From: Dasyornis broadbenti
Lineage: Eukaryota; Chordata; Aves; Passeriformes; Dasyornithidae
Length of the DNA: 64,000 nucleotides
Assembly (NCBI GenBank): GCA_013397935.1
Contig: VZRN01001305.1
Location: forward strand, 828,467 to 892,466
Reading direction: 5' to 3'
The notes under the pieces are model-generated. The model saw nothing but the letters and a program-made list of their open reading frames with translations. It ran no database searches and was not told the origin of the DNA. Positions 25,638 through 37,100 of this stretch are shown one piece after another; positions within the stretch are counted from its first letter, which is position 1; each line of letters opens with the position of its first letter. The translations under genes and the position numbers were made by a program.

Positions 25638-25686
25638 AAAGCAGGATGTGTAACCTCCCTCCTTCAAGAGTTGATGCTGGTTGCAG

Positions 25687-25692
25687 AATAAA
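25687..25692 (+). terminator. SRP72 poly(A) signal
   Basis: Canonical AATAAA hexamer 50 bases after the TAA stop of SRP72. This predicts a very short 3' UTR, ending about 15-25 bases farther on. Confidence 0.8.
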
Positions 25693-25714
25693 GGTCAAAA
25701 GCAAGTGCTGGCAA

Positions 25715-26565
25715 AAGACTCTTGGCATCTGGATCTCTGTCCTGCCTGTCAGTGGGTCTGGAGGGAGATGGGCTGGTATAGGTGTCATGTGAGTCTGCTC
25801 ACTTCCTCACATTTGCCCCCACTGTGACTTGGGTTGTTGCCATCAAAGTCAATTGTAGCCCCTAAGAAGAAATCTGTTTCTGTGTTGCCAGGCATTTAAG
25901 AGATATGGGATAATTAAGATTTTGGAAATGTAGTTTTATGCTCCTCCTTCATGTGTCAGTTTAGGCCTTAGACCTATCTGACTATGCATGATGCAAGCAC
26001 TGTCTTTATGTCACTTGGTCATTGACCACCAAAGAGCGAAGGCACAAAGCATCTTAGAAAACAGCATCTGGGCTTTATTATACAGGGTAAGATAATCTGA
26101 AGGGGGATAACAAGACTGTTAAGAGAAAGCATGGTGAAATGTATGGCAGCAGATTCAGTGTCCCATTTTCTGCAAGCCAGCTGCCTTATTCTAAAGGGCT
26201 TGGCCAAATGAAGGTGAGCTGAATGTGACTGGTTGTCTCAAGTGCGCTTCCTCCTCTTTGACCTTGACCCTATATTTCTATGAGTCTTAGGTGCTGGGTT
26301 TATAAAAATAAATTAAGAGTGGTATAGCAGCAGGTCAGCTTAAGCTTGGTGACTCTCTGGAGGGACCCAGAACAAAAGAAAGCCCCAAGAAATCACACCT
26401 TTGAGATTATAACTGCCCACCCTCCATGTGCCTTGCATGTACCTCTTGACCCAATGGTTATTTTTGGTCTGGATCTTTAACACCTTTTTGAGGTATTTCT
26501 CTGTATCTGTGGAGGAAGGCTGTTAATGCTTCTTGTGAAGTTGCAGTTTCTGCTGATGGTTGTCT
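25715..26565. other. SRP72-ARL9 spacer, no gene seen
   Basis: No exon or family resemblance found. Part of it (about 26020-26560) may be a worn 5' portion of the LTR whose other end is recognisable at 26570-26765, but I cannot align it convincingly by eye. Confidence 0.4.
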
Positions 26566-26569
26566 CCTT

Positions 26570-26765
26570 ATCTTCTGGTGCACCTGCTTGCTGGCAGAGC
26601 ATGGGAAACTAAAAGAGCCCAAGTGTTAGGATAAACATATTTATCAACAAGGCAAACAGTGGGTTATCACTGTTTATCTATCACTATTCCTGTACTAAAG
26701 ACAAAATACAGCAATGTACCAGCTACTAGGAAAATTACTAAGAAAACTAATTTTAGCTATGGAGG
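26570..26765 (-). mobile_element. degraded ERV LTR fragment, same family as 58.2 kb LTR
   Basis: Shares the block GCACCTGCTTGCTGGCAGAG (26580-26599) with the same order of sequence as the better preserved LTR at 58221-58805. In both this is followed by a CAUGGRAAACT-like stretch, then ATCAACA...CACT, AATACAGCAATG versus AACACTGCACTG, and AGTTACTA-like to GAAAAT. The strand is inferred from the neighbouring family member at the right edge, in which the primer-binding site shows the sense direction. Confidence 0.65.
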
Positions 26766-27499
26766 TGTAAATTCATGGTTTGCAGCCTGAGGCTTCAGCA
26801 CATCCAGCAACTCGTCCTGAGCAAGTAAAGCTAAGCAAACAGCATACTAAATCATACAGAATTATAACTGTAACTCATTCTGCTGAAACCTTATTCATGC
26901 TAAACAGCTACTATCACTCAACACGTGTCTTGAAATTTCTGGTTTGATCTGAATGTAGCCAAAACATTTTTCCAGATATGGACTTTCAGTGGGTAGAAAT
27001 GGCACCTTGGAGAGCATTGTCAGGTGTCAGCCCAAAAGGCAAAGGCTTCTGTCTCTGAAAGAGTTTAAAGCAAAGGCCTGAAAAGGCAGGGAGCAAGGGA
27101 CATGTTACTGTGGCTTAAGGAAATAACAACTCCTGAGTCGCCAGGGAGTAAAAATTTACTAAACAGAATCCATTTTTTTTACCTTGACTGTACAGTGAGA
27201 GTATCTGGGAAGGGGGCTGAAAATATGTTGTCTGAGCAAGATGAAGGAACAGAGCACAGAAAAAAACAGTTGTATGAATGGCTGGCAGGCACTTGCTGCC
27301 AACTAAGTGCTGAACAAAGAGTGTTGTTTTAAATTATTTCCCTGGGCGATGTGCCTCCTCTTAGGCAGCAGCTGGTGCCTACTGGAGAGAGAGCACTGTC
27401 CTGCAGCAATCCAGTGTTTAGAGGGGAGATACTGGAGGAGAATCCAGCTGTTCTTCAGGCGCCTTCTCTGGTCAAACCTAGCAGCAGCTCCGGCCTGAT

Positions 27500-28330
27500 G
27501 GAAACGCTGACTTGTGGCACTGCTGGAGCCCTGTCCCGGGTACCTGGACAGTGTCCTGACTGCTGCGCCGGAGCTGGGCGCGCAGGGAGAGGCAGGCTGG
27601 GAACAAATCCCGCGGGGGTGGGGGCAGGGGAGGGCAGCAGCAGGTGTGCGGAAACCGTGGCCTCTCTGCAGCAGCGAAAAGCCGCCCGTGGCACGCCTCG
27701 CTCTGTTTCATTGCCACTCGTGTGTTCCCGGCCTGGCACCGGGATCCCGGCTGGTGGCGGGAGCCATATTCGGGGCTGCGGCGGGGGGCGCTGTCCGTGC
27801 GCGGTGCGCGGTGCGGGTGCGTGGTGTCCGGTGCCCGCGGGCAGAGCGGTGCCCGTGGCCGGCGCGGCGATGGGCTCCCGCCTGCGGGCCGCCNNNNNNN
27901 NNNNNNNNNNNNNNNNNNNNNNNNNNNNNNNNNNNNNNNNNNNNNNNNNNNNNNNNNNNNNNNNNNNNNNNNNNNNNNNNNNNNNNNNNNNNNNNNNNNN
28001 NNNNNNNNNNNNNNNNNNNNNNNNNNNNNNNNNNNNNNNNNNNNNNNNNNNNNNNNNNNNNNNNNNNNNNNNNNNNNNNNNNNNNNNNNNNNNNNNNNNN
28101 NNNNNNNNNNNNNNNNNNNNNNNNNNNNNNNNNNNNNNCTCTCCCCACTTTCCTGCCCCACAGTGCCCGGGGCCGGCAGCTGTCCCAGGGATCCCCCATC
28201 GCTGCGGCAGTGCGCTTGGGCCGGAGGAGCCCAGCGGGCATCTTTCGCCTCTTCACCACCAAGTGGCTTTTGCTGTGCCCTCCAGGCCCCTCGTTCAGCC
28301 TCCCTTCTTTCCCCCAGTCCTGCTGAGCTT
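27500..28330. promoter_or_regulatory. CpG island over ARL9 exon 1, interrupted by gap
   Basis: GC- and CpG-rich DNA on both sides of the 245-base N-run, culminating in GTGCGCGGTGCGCGGTGCGGGTGCG near 27796-27820. It marks the probable ARL9 promoter and first exon. The high GC content probably caused the sequencing gap. Long open frames on both strands here are a by-product of GC richness and of N bases. Confidence 0.65.
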
Positions 28331-31300
28331 TGTTCTTGTCCCGGCTGCCCGAGTAAGTGTGCTGCCCCTCGCTTTGCAGGGTAAAGGACACGGTAAGCAG
28401 ATCCTGGTGCTGGGCCTGGATGGGGCTGGGAAGACTAGCATTCTCCACTCCCTGGCAACTAACCACGTCAAGCGCAGCATGGCTCCCACTGAAGGCTTCA
28501 ATGCCATCTGCATCAACACCGAAGAGTCTCAGATGGAGTTTCTGGAGAGTGAGTGAACCTATTTTAGTATTGAACATAAAATAAGTTCCTGTCTTGTGCC
28601 GTAGGGATCAGGCACATATTTTAAAAGCTCAACGTCCCCACATGTCTGCTTTGGTAATGGGAAGTTGTGATTATTTTCTCCTTGGGGATTCTGCTTTCCT
28701 ACTCAACCTCTTTGAAGGAGAAGACACAGTGGTGTTAGAGATCAGTTTTCATTCAGCCCTGACATCCTGTGAATTCTGCTCCCAGAGAGAGAAGGGTAAT
28801 AAGCCTGATTGGGTGAAACCAGCAGAGGTTTCCCCAATAAGGCCTGTGTTGTGGTTCATAGCTGTTGTACTGCTTCTCCTTGGTAATGTATGCCTGGCAA
28901 AGGGCAAGAGCTACAGAGGAATAAATAATAAGTGAAAGAGCAGAGCGGGGAGAGAAAAGCTTTGTACCTTTTCTGTTCAAAAGCCTCATTAGTGGTGTTT
29001 TCTAGTCTTTAACAGCTTTTGAATATCTGTAGCATTTTGTTAAAATTTCTGTACTTTCCTTAGCTCTGGCTTTTGGGTATTGTCTGTGCCTGCAGAGGGC
29101 ATTTCCTGTGATGCCTTTGGGGCATCACAGCTGTTCGAGGTGCAGCTAGTTGATGGGAAAGGTGGAGGCCCTGGGGTCAGGTCAGTATCTGGTACAGAGA
29201 GGCTGACATTCCAGCCTCATCAGTGCCTTCCTTTTGTGGAGGCAGGAGCTGCTGTTTCTGCACTGTGCTGTTCCAGTGCTCGACTGGCTCAGCTGGCAGC
29301 TAGCCCATAAATGCCTCTGTACCGTTAGCAGGCCTAAAGGAGTTGTGCTGTTCCCAGGTAAGTTTTTGGGATGTGAGGATGAGACTGCTTACGCAGAGTT
29401 TCATTCCCAGTCTTACTCCCATAGAAGTCTCTGCAGTGGCTCGGGGAAACCATCTTTAGAGAGATGCTGGTAGTCTGTGCCCCTTGCCTGGTAGGTAAGA
29501 GGATGTCTCCTACTGGGACGTGCTTTGCTTATCTGAGCCCAGGGAAACCCACAGTGTCTCTGCTCCTGCCTGGGTTGGTCTGGGTCCAGCACTGCACCCA
29601 CCACACCAGAACCTGTTGTTTCTGAGTCGTCCTTCCCTCTCTGGTCCAGGTTGGTAGTGACTGAGATGTGATGGCTGCGATCTGACCCATGGGAAATGCA
29701 ATGTCTCAGGCCAGTTTCAGCCAGGTAAATCCATGCATGGCTCTCTAATCTGGTTACTTATCCAGTCTGTACCATTGCCTAGTCCAGGGGTTAGCAGCCT
29801 ATGCTGTGATCACATGGCATGAGGTGATCAGCAAACAGCAGGGGTTTTATTTTGCTGGCTTAGACAAGTGGAAAACTGTTCTTTTTCTTTTTACCACCAT
29901 ACAGATAACTGGGTGGTATCTTGCCCAGTGGTATCTTGCAAGGCATAGGAACTCCTGGCTTCCACTGAGTTCCTGCAGGTTTGGGAAAAAAAAGGGTTCT
30001 CTGTGAGGTTGCTGACCCCTGGGTTATGCTATGCATGAATACACTAAACAAAAGGAGCAGTGCTGAGCCCCCACAGTATCACAGTACAGAATCAGGGGCT
30101 TCTGTCCCAAACATTACATGGCAGTCACAGCCCTTTGGCTTCTTTCCAGAGTGGCAGATTTGCAGTTCTGCCTCCAGGTATGCTGGGGCACTTGAAGAGG
30201 CAGGCATGCTCTAGTGGGAAACGTTACTTCCTTTCTATATTTTTGAAGCTACTGAACCCTTTTGGCTTAAGTGAAAGCAAAATTGACTTGAAACAGAACA
30301 GTCAAAGAGGGCAGTAAAAGATGGCTGACTAGCAAGCCAGTTCTGAAAAGAGCTCCTGTGTAAGGCAGGAGACAGTTATAGGGAACCCCAGATATATTGC
30401 TTTGGAAACTTGCTACTTTTGAGAGACTCACATGAGGGGCATGCCTATTGAGCACCTCAGTACTGTTTGAGCGAGAGGTCCTGCAATGTACCTGGAGAAG
30501 ACTTAGAGATCTGGAAACACATCTGAAATGCTTAATATTCTGATAGTTATGCCTTCTGCTATTAAACTCAGCAAACTACTGAACTCTGTGCCCTGATGGG
30601 AACAATAATCTCGAACCACTTGCTATCTATGGTTTCACCAGAGAATTGTTTTAAGACCTAGTTTTGAAGGTGGAAAGCTTTCCTCTGTATCCCGCAGAGA
30701 AGAGCTCATATAGAAAGGTATGCTGTGCAAAGATTATTCCTAAGGGTTGCCAGAAGAGTCTGCTGGGACCTGTTTTTTTTCTCTTCTTTAAGCATCTCTG
30801 GTTATTGACAAAATGTGGGAGTTTTGAGCTAGTTCTTAGTGTCATACAAATATGATGAGAGCCCTCCACACCTCAGAGCTAAATTTCTTCTCTGGAATTC
30901 TACACCTGCTTTGTCTTAAAGCAAGATGGGCATGTAGAAATAGGTTGTTTGGGGACATTTGGCGTTTATGGACTCTGAACCATTTTCTACTCTCCTTACT
31001 TCCTTAAGAGCAAGAACCAACAAGGCAGAAAGTAACCGTAAAGAAACTGAACCCAGAATCCTCTGCAAATAAGAGCTTAAAATGGAAAGATTATTTTTTT
31101 TTCCCCCAGAGCATACACATATGCATTCGTGGGACTTGGCTGGGGGAAATAAAGCTGTTTTCAGTCTCATGTGCAGTAGCTCAAATACTTTTGAGTTTTT
31201 GGTAACCCAAATACCTTGGGTTTTCAGCCCAGGGCTTGCTGTCTGCACCTCTGGGAGCAGTGCTGCTTGAATTATGTAGTGAATCCTGTGCTACTGTCTT

Positions 31301-32714
31301 CTCTTCCAGTCGGGGGCAGTGAATCTCTGCGCTCATACTGGAAGATGTACTTGCCCAAAGTGCTGTTGCTGGTCTATGTCGTGGACTCAGCTGACCATGC
31401 CCGACTGCCTATGGCGAAACAGCTGCTTCATCAACTAATCCAGAACAACTCCACCCTGCCTGTGGTGGTTCTGGCCAACAAGCAGGTAAGAGTTCCCTGC
31501 TGCTAGCACAGCTTGGACTGGCAGCAGCTTTGGAAAAAGCAACAAAGCTTTTCAAAGGAGGCTTCATGCTTTTAAGGAGGGTACATGGCTGGGAGTCTTT
31601 CTGACACACCTGTTCACCACAAAACAAAATAATCTGAGGTTGTTTTGGATCTGCAAGATGCAGGTCCTGTGCTTGGTGAAGATGCAATCAGAGTTGTGGG
31701 TGGAAACTGCTGTATAGTGCAAGGTTTGAGAGCTTCAAGGGAGACCACAGTTAGATCTGAAGTTAGGTTTCTGTTCTGAGTATCTGCCTAGAAGTACTAC
31801 TTTACCTAGCAGCAGCTAAAAAGTGAAGCACTGTTGTTTGCCTTCAGACTGTTCGGTTGGTTGCTCCGGAGGCTGCTGCTGAAACCTGAGAAGGCAGTGC
31901 TTCCTCCTAAGATCTTTGTGAAAGTCTCAATGATTGGTGCTGTATCTGGAATAGAATTGGGCCTCTGGTACAGTCAGATGAGAGAAGTGCCCACGGCTTT
32001 TAATCACAGGTTTTCTTTTATCAAGCCTGTGTGCTCATTTTGCTCTACATTGTTACCTCCTAAACTTCTAGTAACTAAGGCATGTTACTAGCAGTCATTT
32101 GTGTTACTCTTGAAGGCAAGTGCAGGCTTTGGCTTCATCAGACTCAAATGCATTAGAAACTGGTGGCTAAGTAGGTAGGCAGGGCATGACTGTTGTACAT
32201 TTGCCCTATTTTTTGCTGTGTGCCTGGGATCTTGAACCAGCAAGGCTTTTGTCTGCCTTGTACAGATGGTCTTACATAGTTATCAGAAACACTGGAATTA
32301 GTGTAGAAATAGAAACAGAACTGTGCTCATATTTCTTTGGGAAGAAATTAGATTAGAGATTAACTCTTTCCCTCAAAGCATTTTAGGACATGGGGACCTC
32401 ATAGAAGGTACATGAGAATGGTGCCCCAGAGCCTTTGAGACTCTTTCCCTCCCTGGAGAAAAGCAGTGGCTCAAAATGGGAATGATGCTGTGACCTCTTG
32501 CAACTAACAGGATCGTTTTATTTTTGTGTAACAGGACCTCGAAGGTGCATATTGCATCACTGATATTCACGATGCTCTGGCTCTGTCTGATATTGGGGAT
32601 AAGAGGAAGATGTTCTTGATTGGTACCCACGTGGCAGAAGATGGCTCTGAGATCTCCTCCAGCATGAAGGACGCCAAGGAGCTGATAGGGCAGCTGGTTT
32701 TGGAAACACAGTGA
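27870..32714 (+). CDS. ARL9: ARL9, ADP-ribosylation-factor-like GTPase 9 (first exon incomplete)
   Basis: Three clear exons (28380-28548, 31310-31485, 32535-32714) give 174 residues with matching phases and end in TGA. They show an Arf-like fold: P-loop GLDGAGKT, a switch I region with APTEGFNAI, switch II EIGGSESLRSYW, VVDSADHARLP, and the guanine-specificity motif ANKQD. The usual Arf DxGGQ is EIGGS here, so the catalytic glutamine is absent, and the SAK/CAT base motif is replaced by IGTHVAEDG. This is the same pattern as in the ARL9/ARL10 group, so weak or no GTP hydrolysis is inferred. The cell role of the family is poorly known. Exon 1 is inferred to start at the ATG at 27870 (MGSRLRAA, in the CpG island, just before the N gap), so the N-terminus is unverified. 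A poly(A) signal lies at 33284-33289. It sits between SRP72 and SPMAP2L as in human. Confidence 0.9.
27894..28138. other. assembly gap (245 N) in ARL9 exon 1 region
   Basis: Run of N in a very GC-rich island. It probably removes the rest of ARL9 exon 1 and its donor site. Coding frames apparently running through it are not evidence of continuity. Confidence 0.95.
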
Positions 32715-33800
32715 CAGCTCTTTTCTTACAACATGGTATTTGCAGCTGAGGGAGAGCAGGTGTTAGCATTTGGTCAGTTTGCTGTGTGGCAGCTGAAATG
32801 TACAGATATGTTTTCCTGGTGGGTGTGGAATTGCTCTGAAAGTGATATCTAGTTGGTAAGAAAATCTAATTTATAGTGGTTTGAAAATACATTTGAGAAG
32901 TAGTCTATTTTTAGCATATTTGTAGGAGAAAATTAATCTCTCCGACAGCAGATTTAAGGGGAAATATAGCTTAGATAGCTTCATGTCAGGTAGGAATCAG
33001 GCACTGACTTCCATGGAAGAAAGTTGCATCCAGTGAATTTAACACTGCTTGATGTCTCAGGTTAAAGTGAAATATGTTTACTTCACAGGTTTTACAGGAC
33101 CGTGTTAACAGTGGTGTTCTGTTAAAAATGAGACCTCACTTCCTGACAGTTTAAAGTGCTGTGACTAGTATTTTTGAGAGTGACAATTATTGTTGCTGTG
33201 TTGGACCCAGTTGTTAAGGGAGTGGCAAATTGGTAATCTCTGGAAATTGGGTTGGTTACTGCTTCTTTAGTGGGTAAGAAGAAAATAAAAGCAGTAATAT
33301 ATTAAGTGTTTCTTTGCCTACAGGCAAAAACCTAAAATGGTGTAATTTGAGGTAGTGACTGGATGCATTTAAGTTAAATTGGCAGCAAAGGTGGGAAACT
33401 CCTCCATCAGGTTGAGCGGCTTATTTAAGCTTAGTCCGAGATGTCCTCGAGCAAGTAGTCTTACTTGTGAAAACCCTGTTGTTTCTTGACAGTGGTTTCT
33501 GTTAGCACAGCAGGTGAGGAGGGTGACGAGCTGCTGAGGAGTGTCACTCCCCCCTGTGTCCTCCTAATTATACTCGAAGGACATGACCCAGGAGCAGTCC
33601 TGTAAAGGACCTGTTTTGCAACCACATCTATTGTACGAAGCTTTTATAGTTTTGTCCTTTGTAACGGATGCATAAAGCAGAAAATTCCACCCTAACCACT
33701 GGTCCGGGCTGCTCTCTTCTCTTCCAATTGGGGAACAAGATGTTCGGATGTGAGAGGCTCCCGAGGCCTCTGTGGGACAGCCGCCATGACAGGGGCCCTT
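32715..33800 (+). other. ARL9 3' UTR and ARL9-SPMAP2L spacer
   Basis: No coding exon. The only plausible plus-strand poly(A) hexamer after the ARL9 stop is AATAAA at 33284-33289, giving a 3' UTR of about 590 bases. The remaining 500 bases lead into the SPMAP2L CpG island and show no recognisable repeat. Confidence 0.55.
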
Positions 33801-33819
33801 GTCACCCCTGACCAGAGCG

Positions 33820-34140
33820 CCTGCTGCCTTGGCCCGGGCTCGGGCGGCCGCCGGCGGCACCGTGTGACCGACCGGGCCCAGCGGGGCGGGCGGAGCCGTT
33901 GGGCGGGGCCGGGGCGNAGGCGTTGGGCGGGGCCGGGGCGGGTCGGGCCATGGCGGCGGTCGGGAACGTCTTCGGTGCGTGGGGCCGGGGACACCGGGCC
34001 CGAGCAGAACCGGGAGCCGCGGGCGGGACCGGGTCCTTCGCCGAGCCTCGGCCCCCGAGGGCTTGGGCAGGGAGGTCTCCCGGGCACGGTAGGCTGGGTG
34101 GCGCCGGCAGGCCCCGGACACCGCGGCGGGGAGGNGGAGT
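33820..34140. promoter_or_regulatory. CpG island with tandem GC boxes, SPMAP2L promoter
   Basis: Dense CpG block surrounding the proposed SPMAP2L start. A 22-25 base unit containing GTTGGGCGGGGCCGGGGCG occurs twice in a row (about 33898-33942), each copy holding a GGGCGGGGC GC box. One base is N (33917). No TATA box is seen. Confidence 0.65.
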
Positions 34141-37100
34141 GCAGAGTGGCGGCCCCGTTTCACGGCCATCGCTGCCGTCAGGGCACGTGTCTGCACTGTC
34201 GCCACGTCGATGGTTTTCCTGTCATCCCGTATCCCTCATCCTGTGCCTTAAAACACGGCAGGTTGTTTTGTACTGGCACCGAGTACCAGCTTAACGCAGC
34301 TGCTATTCCCCCGAGGCTCTGAAAACCTCCCCTGCAGGCTATTGAAGGCAGTCAGAAGGGGTGGCTACACTGAGTCAGGTGGGAGCCCGCAGGCAGGTGA
34401 CCACTGGTGCTTGTGCCAGGAGGAGGATGTGGTGCTGGAGGTGCTCTGTCGTGCAGCCTTGGGAGCTGCCAGCATCACCTGTGAGGAGCACCCACTGGAG
34501 TGGAAGGCACCAGGGAAAAACAATACAAACATCTGCTGAGCAATTATCCTAAAGAGATGCACAAACTTCATCTGCCATATGATTATTGCATGCTGAAGAG
34601 CAGGCAGCCCAGGCTGCAGGTGTTACTAAGCTTTTAAATTCACCTATTCTTGTCTTTGCAGTTTCTCCTTATACATCATCTTACACATGTGTACGCCCAA
34701 GCAGCAGGTAAGAAGCCCTCCCAGCCTCAGCCTCCTGGCTGGGTGTTCAGGCCATGTCCTGTGTCTCTTGAGAGGGCTCAGTTGGGGATTTACACCGAGC
34801 AGTGAGTTAATATATTGGATGACACTGATAAACACTTGAAAGGAAATGATGCCCGGTTTTGCCCTTACGTCAGCTTCTGACAAACATCAGACCATCCTGC
34901 CCCTTCAAAATGGAAGCTGTGACTGTTTGCTTTACAAGGAATTGATCTCAAAAGGAGTTGATCCCCCTTAACCAATGAGTCTATGAATGCTCCGACAGTG
35001 GAGGGGAGGTGTTTCTGTGTCTGGCTGAAGCAAGGCCTCATTTTCGTTGCTGGGAAGCATGAGCCAGACCAAACAACAAAGGCTCCACCAGGGCTGTCTT
35101 GTCAGTGAGGTGGTTTAACTCCTTCAAGTTGCAGAGCTGCTGTAGGTACATCCTGTGTGAGGATGCTTGTCTAGAGCTTTAGCCATGATAAAAGTAATTT
35201 TTTTGTAATTGGAAAAAAAAATTGCCAAGTGAGTTGAGAGACCTGATCTGAATGTACGTGTGACTTGTTCCTTGGCTGGATCGTGATGCAAGCTTTGCAG
35301 AGCAGTGTGGGGCATTAGGGCCGTGTGCATATTGTGCTAGATTTGGCTGTGGCTGGGTGCTGGGTCTGTGCCAGCGGTGGAGGAAAAGCAGTGAGCCTGC
35401 TTGCAGAGATAGTGCCAGCTCTGCTACACAGCTAGGCTGGGGGGCACCTCTGTGTCCTAATCCTTCACCCCCTTGCACCTTTGCAAGGAAAACCCTCTGG
35501 GGAGCCACTTGCGAATAAAGAACTGAAACTGGTTTTTGGGTCCTGAAATGACGTCAGCCTTCCTGACCATGTCCTGTCTTGAACTGGTGGCAGGGGGCCA
35601 AAGTCCTACAGGCAGTTGCCTCTGTGGGATCTCAGCAGGAGCTGTGTTTGCAGTGCTGTGGCCCAAGTTAGGCGTGACAGGCATCTTGCAGGGAGCGTAC
35701 AGTGAAGATGCTGTTATAGCAGCCTGCCATTTCAGGAATCTCTGTGGTGCTGAGTTCTCTGGCAAGCGTTTGCCAGGGCTTGGCATCTTACTAGTGGTAT
35801 TAGCCCATCAGAGAAACCACAGGTGTGTCCCAAAGCACAGATCATTTTCTGTTGGTAGCTATCTCTCTCTGTTGGTGTCCTTGCTTTTCTTTAGGGCTAT
35901 GCTGCCTCATTGCCAGATGATATGGAGCAGGGAAGCAGTGCCCCAGGCTTCCACCTTCTGTGCTTTTCCCATGGTGGGGCACTTCCACAGCTGCACAGTG
36001 TTGTTCACCAGCTGGCTGTGGGCAGACACCTGTAGCCCCAGTGGGTGGCTATGGGCTTGGTCTGTGCCATCAAGGAGTTATGTAACACACTTGTGGCACT
36101 GGATCATCTTGTTCTCTCTGTACCAAGGCTCATAAAGTTCACGCGCTTCCCAGTTACTGGGGTTTCAGGCCTCAGAAGTGATATCTGATCTTCTTGAAAA
36201 GTTTTGGTCTGTTGTATATTCAGTAAAAACATTTCCAGAGCTGCTCCTAGGGCAGAGACCATGTATGTTCCTGTGTCTCTATAGAATCTAGGACATCTGT
36301 GCTAAATGGACTGAAATAAAATGTGCTCCTAAAGCCATGTGGGAATACAGTGCTGTCTCTGTGATGCCTGTTAGTAAACCACAACAGTGGTGATAACAGG
36401 TGTTTGTTCATCAGGGCTCCCATAGGCTGGGAGATCATCCCTCTCATACCTGCAGAGGTTTCATAGTATGTTACTGACCAGAAAAGTTCCTTCCCACTCT
36501 CCTAGCCCTTTCCCAGAGGGACCTTGCAGTGAAGGCAGAATTACAAATTTGTGTCTCTGCAGTCCAAGAGAAAACACAAAAATTCATGGGCTAGTGAGTT
36601 TGCCAGATTAAATGGATGGAAAGTACTTGAAGAGAGATGTCCTTAAACACACTCTCTCAAGGGAATGGAGGCAAAAGCAAAGGGATTTGAGAGTGTTTAT
36701 ATGGCTGTGAGTACAGCAGTAGCTTCTTTATGCTTTGTTGGTTTAACTGTATGTTTAATGTCTTGTTTGTCCTTTTCTGCAATTTTCACAGGATCCATCT
36801 ACTTTCACAACCCAAGCGACTATTTTGTGAAAGCAGTCCCAGGTAAGTAGATGCTCAAATGGCCTTTGTTCAAGGGCTGGGGACTGATGTGGCTCAGCCA
36901 GAGCAGACCCTTGGCCATTGCCTTGCTGCTGCTTTCCTCTCTGTCTCAAGAAAAGCAGACTGAGATGTTCAGTGCTTGAAAGGCTCCCTCCAATTTGCTC
37001 TTTCAAGTTTTCAATCATAAAACTGGGCTTGACTCAAGCCTTGCATTTGTTGCCCCATCTGATCTGAGCTGCCCAAATGAGATGTGGGATAGGATGGTGT

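Noticed and set aside
27351..28577. Long open frames through the N gap on both strands
   Set aside because: N bases are translated as X and the gap length is arbitrary. Only the ATG at 27870 and the exon at 28380 are supported.
33564..34205. 213-residue minus-strand frame over the SPMAP2L CpG island
   Set aside because: Low-complexity Pro/Arg composition through N bases; no domain or splice context.
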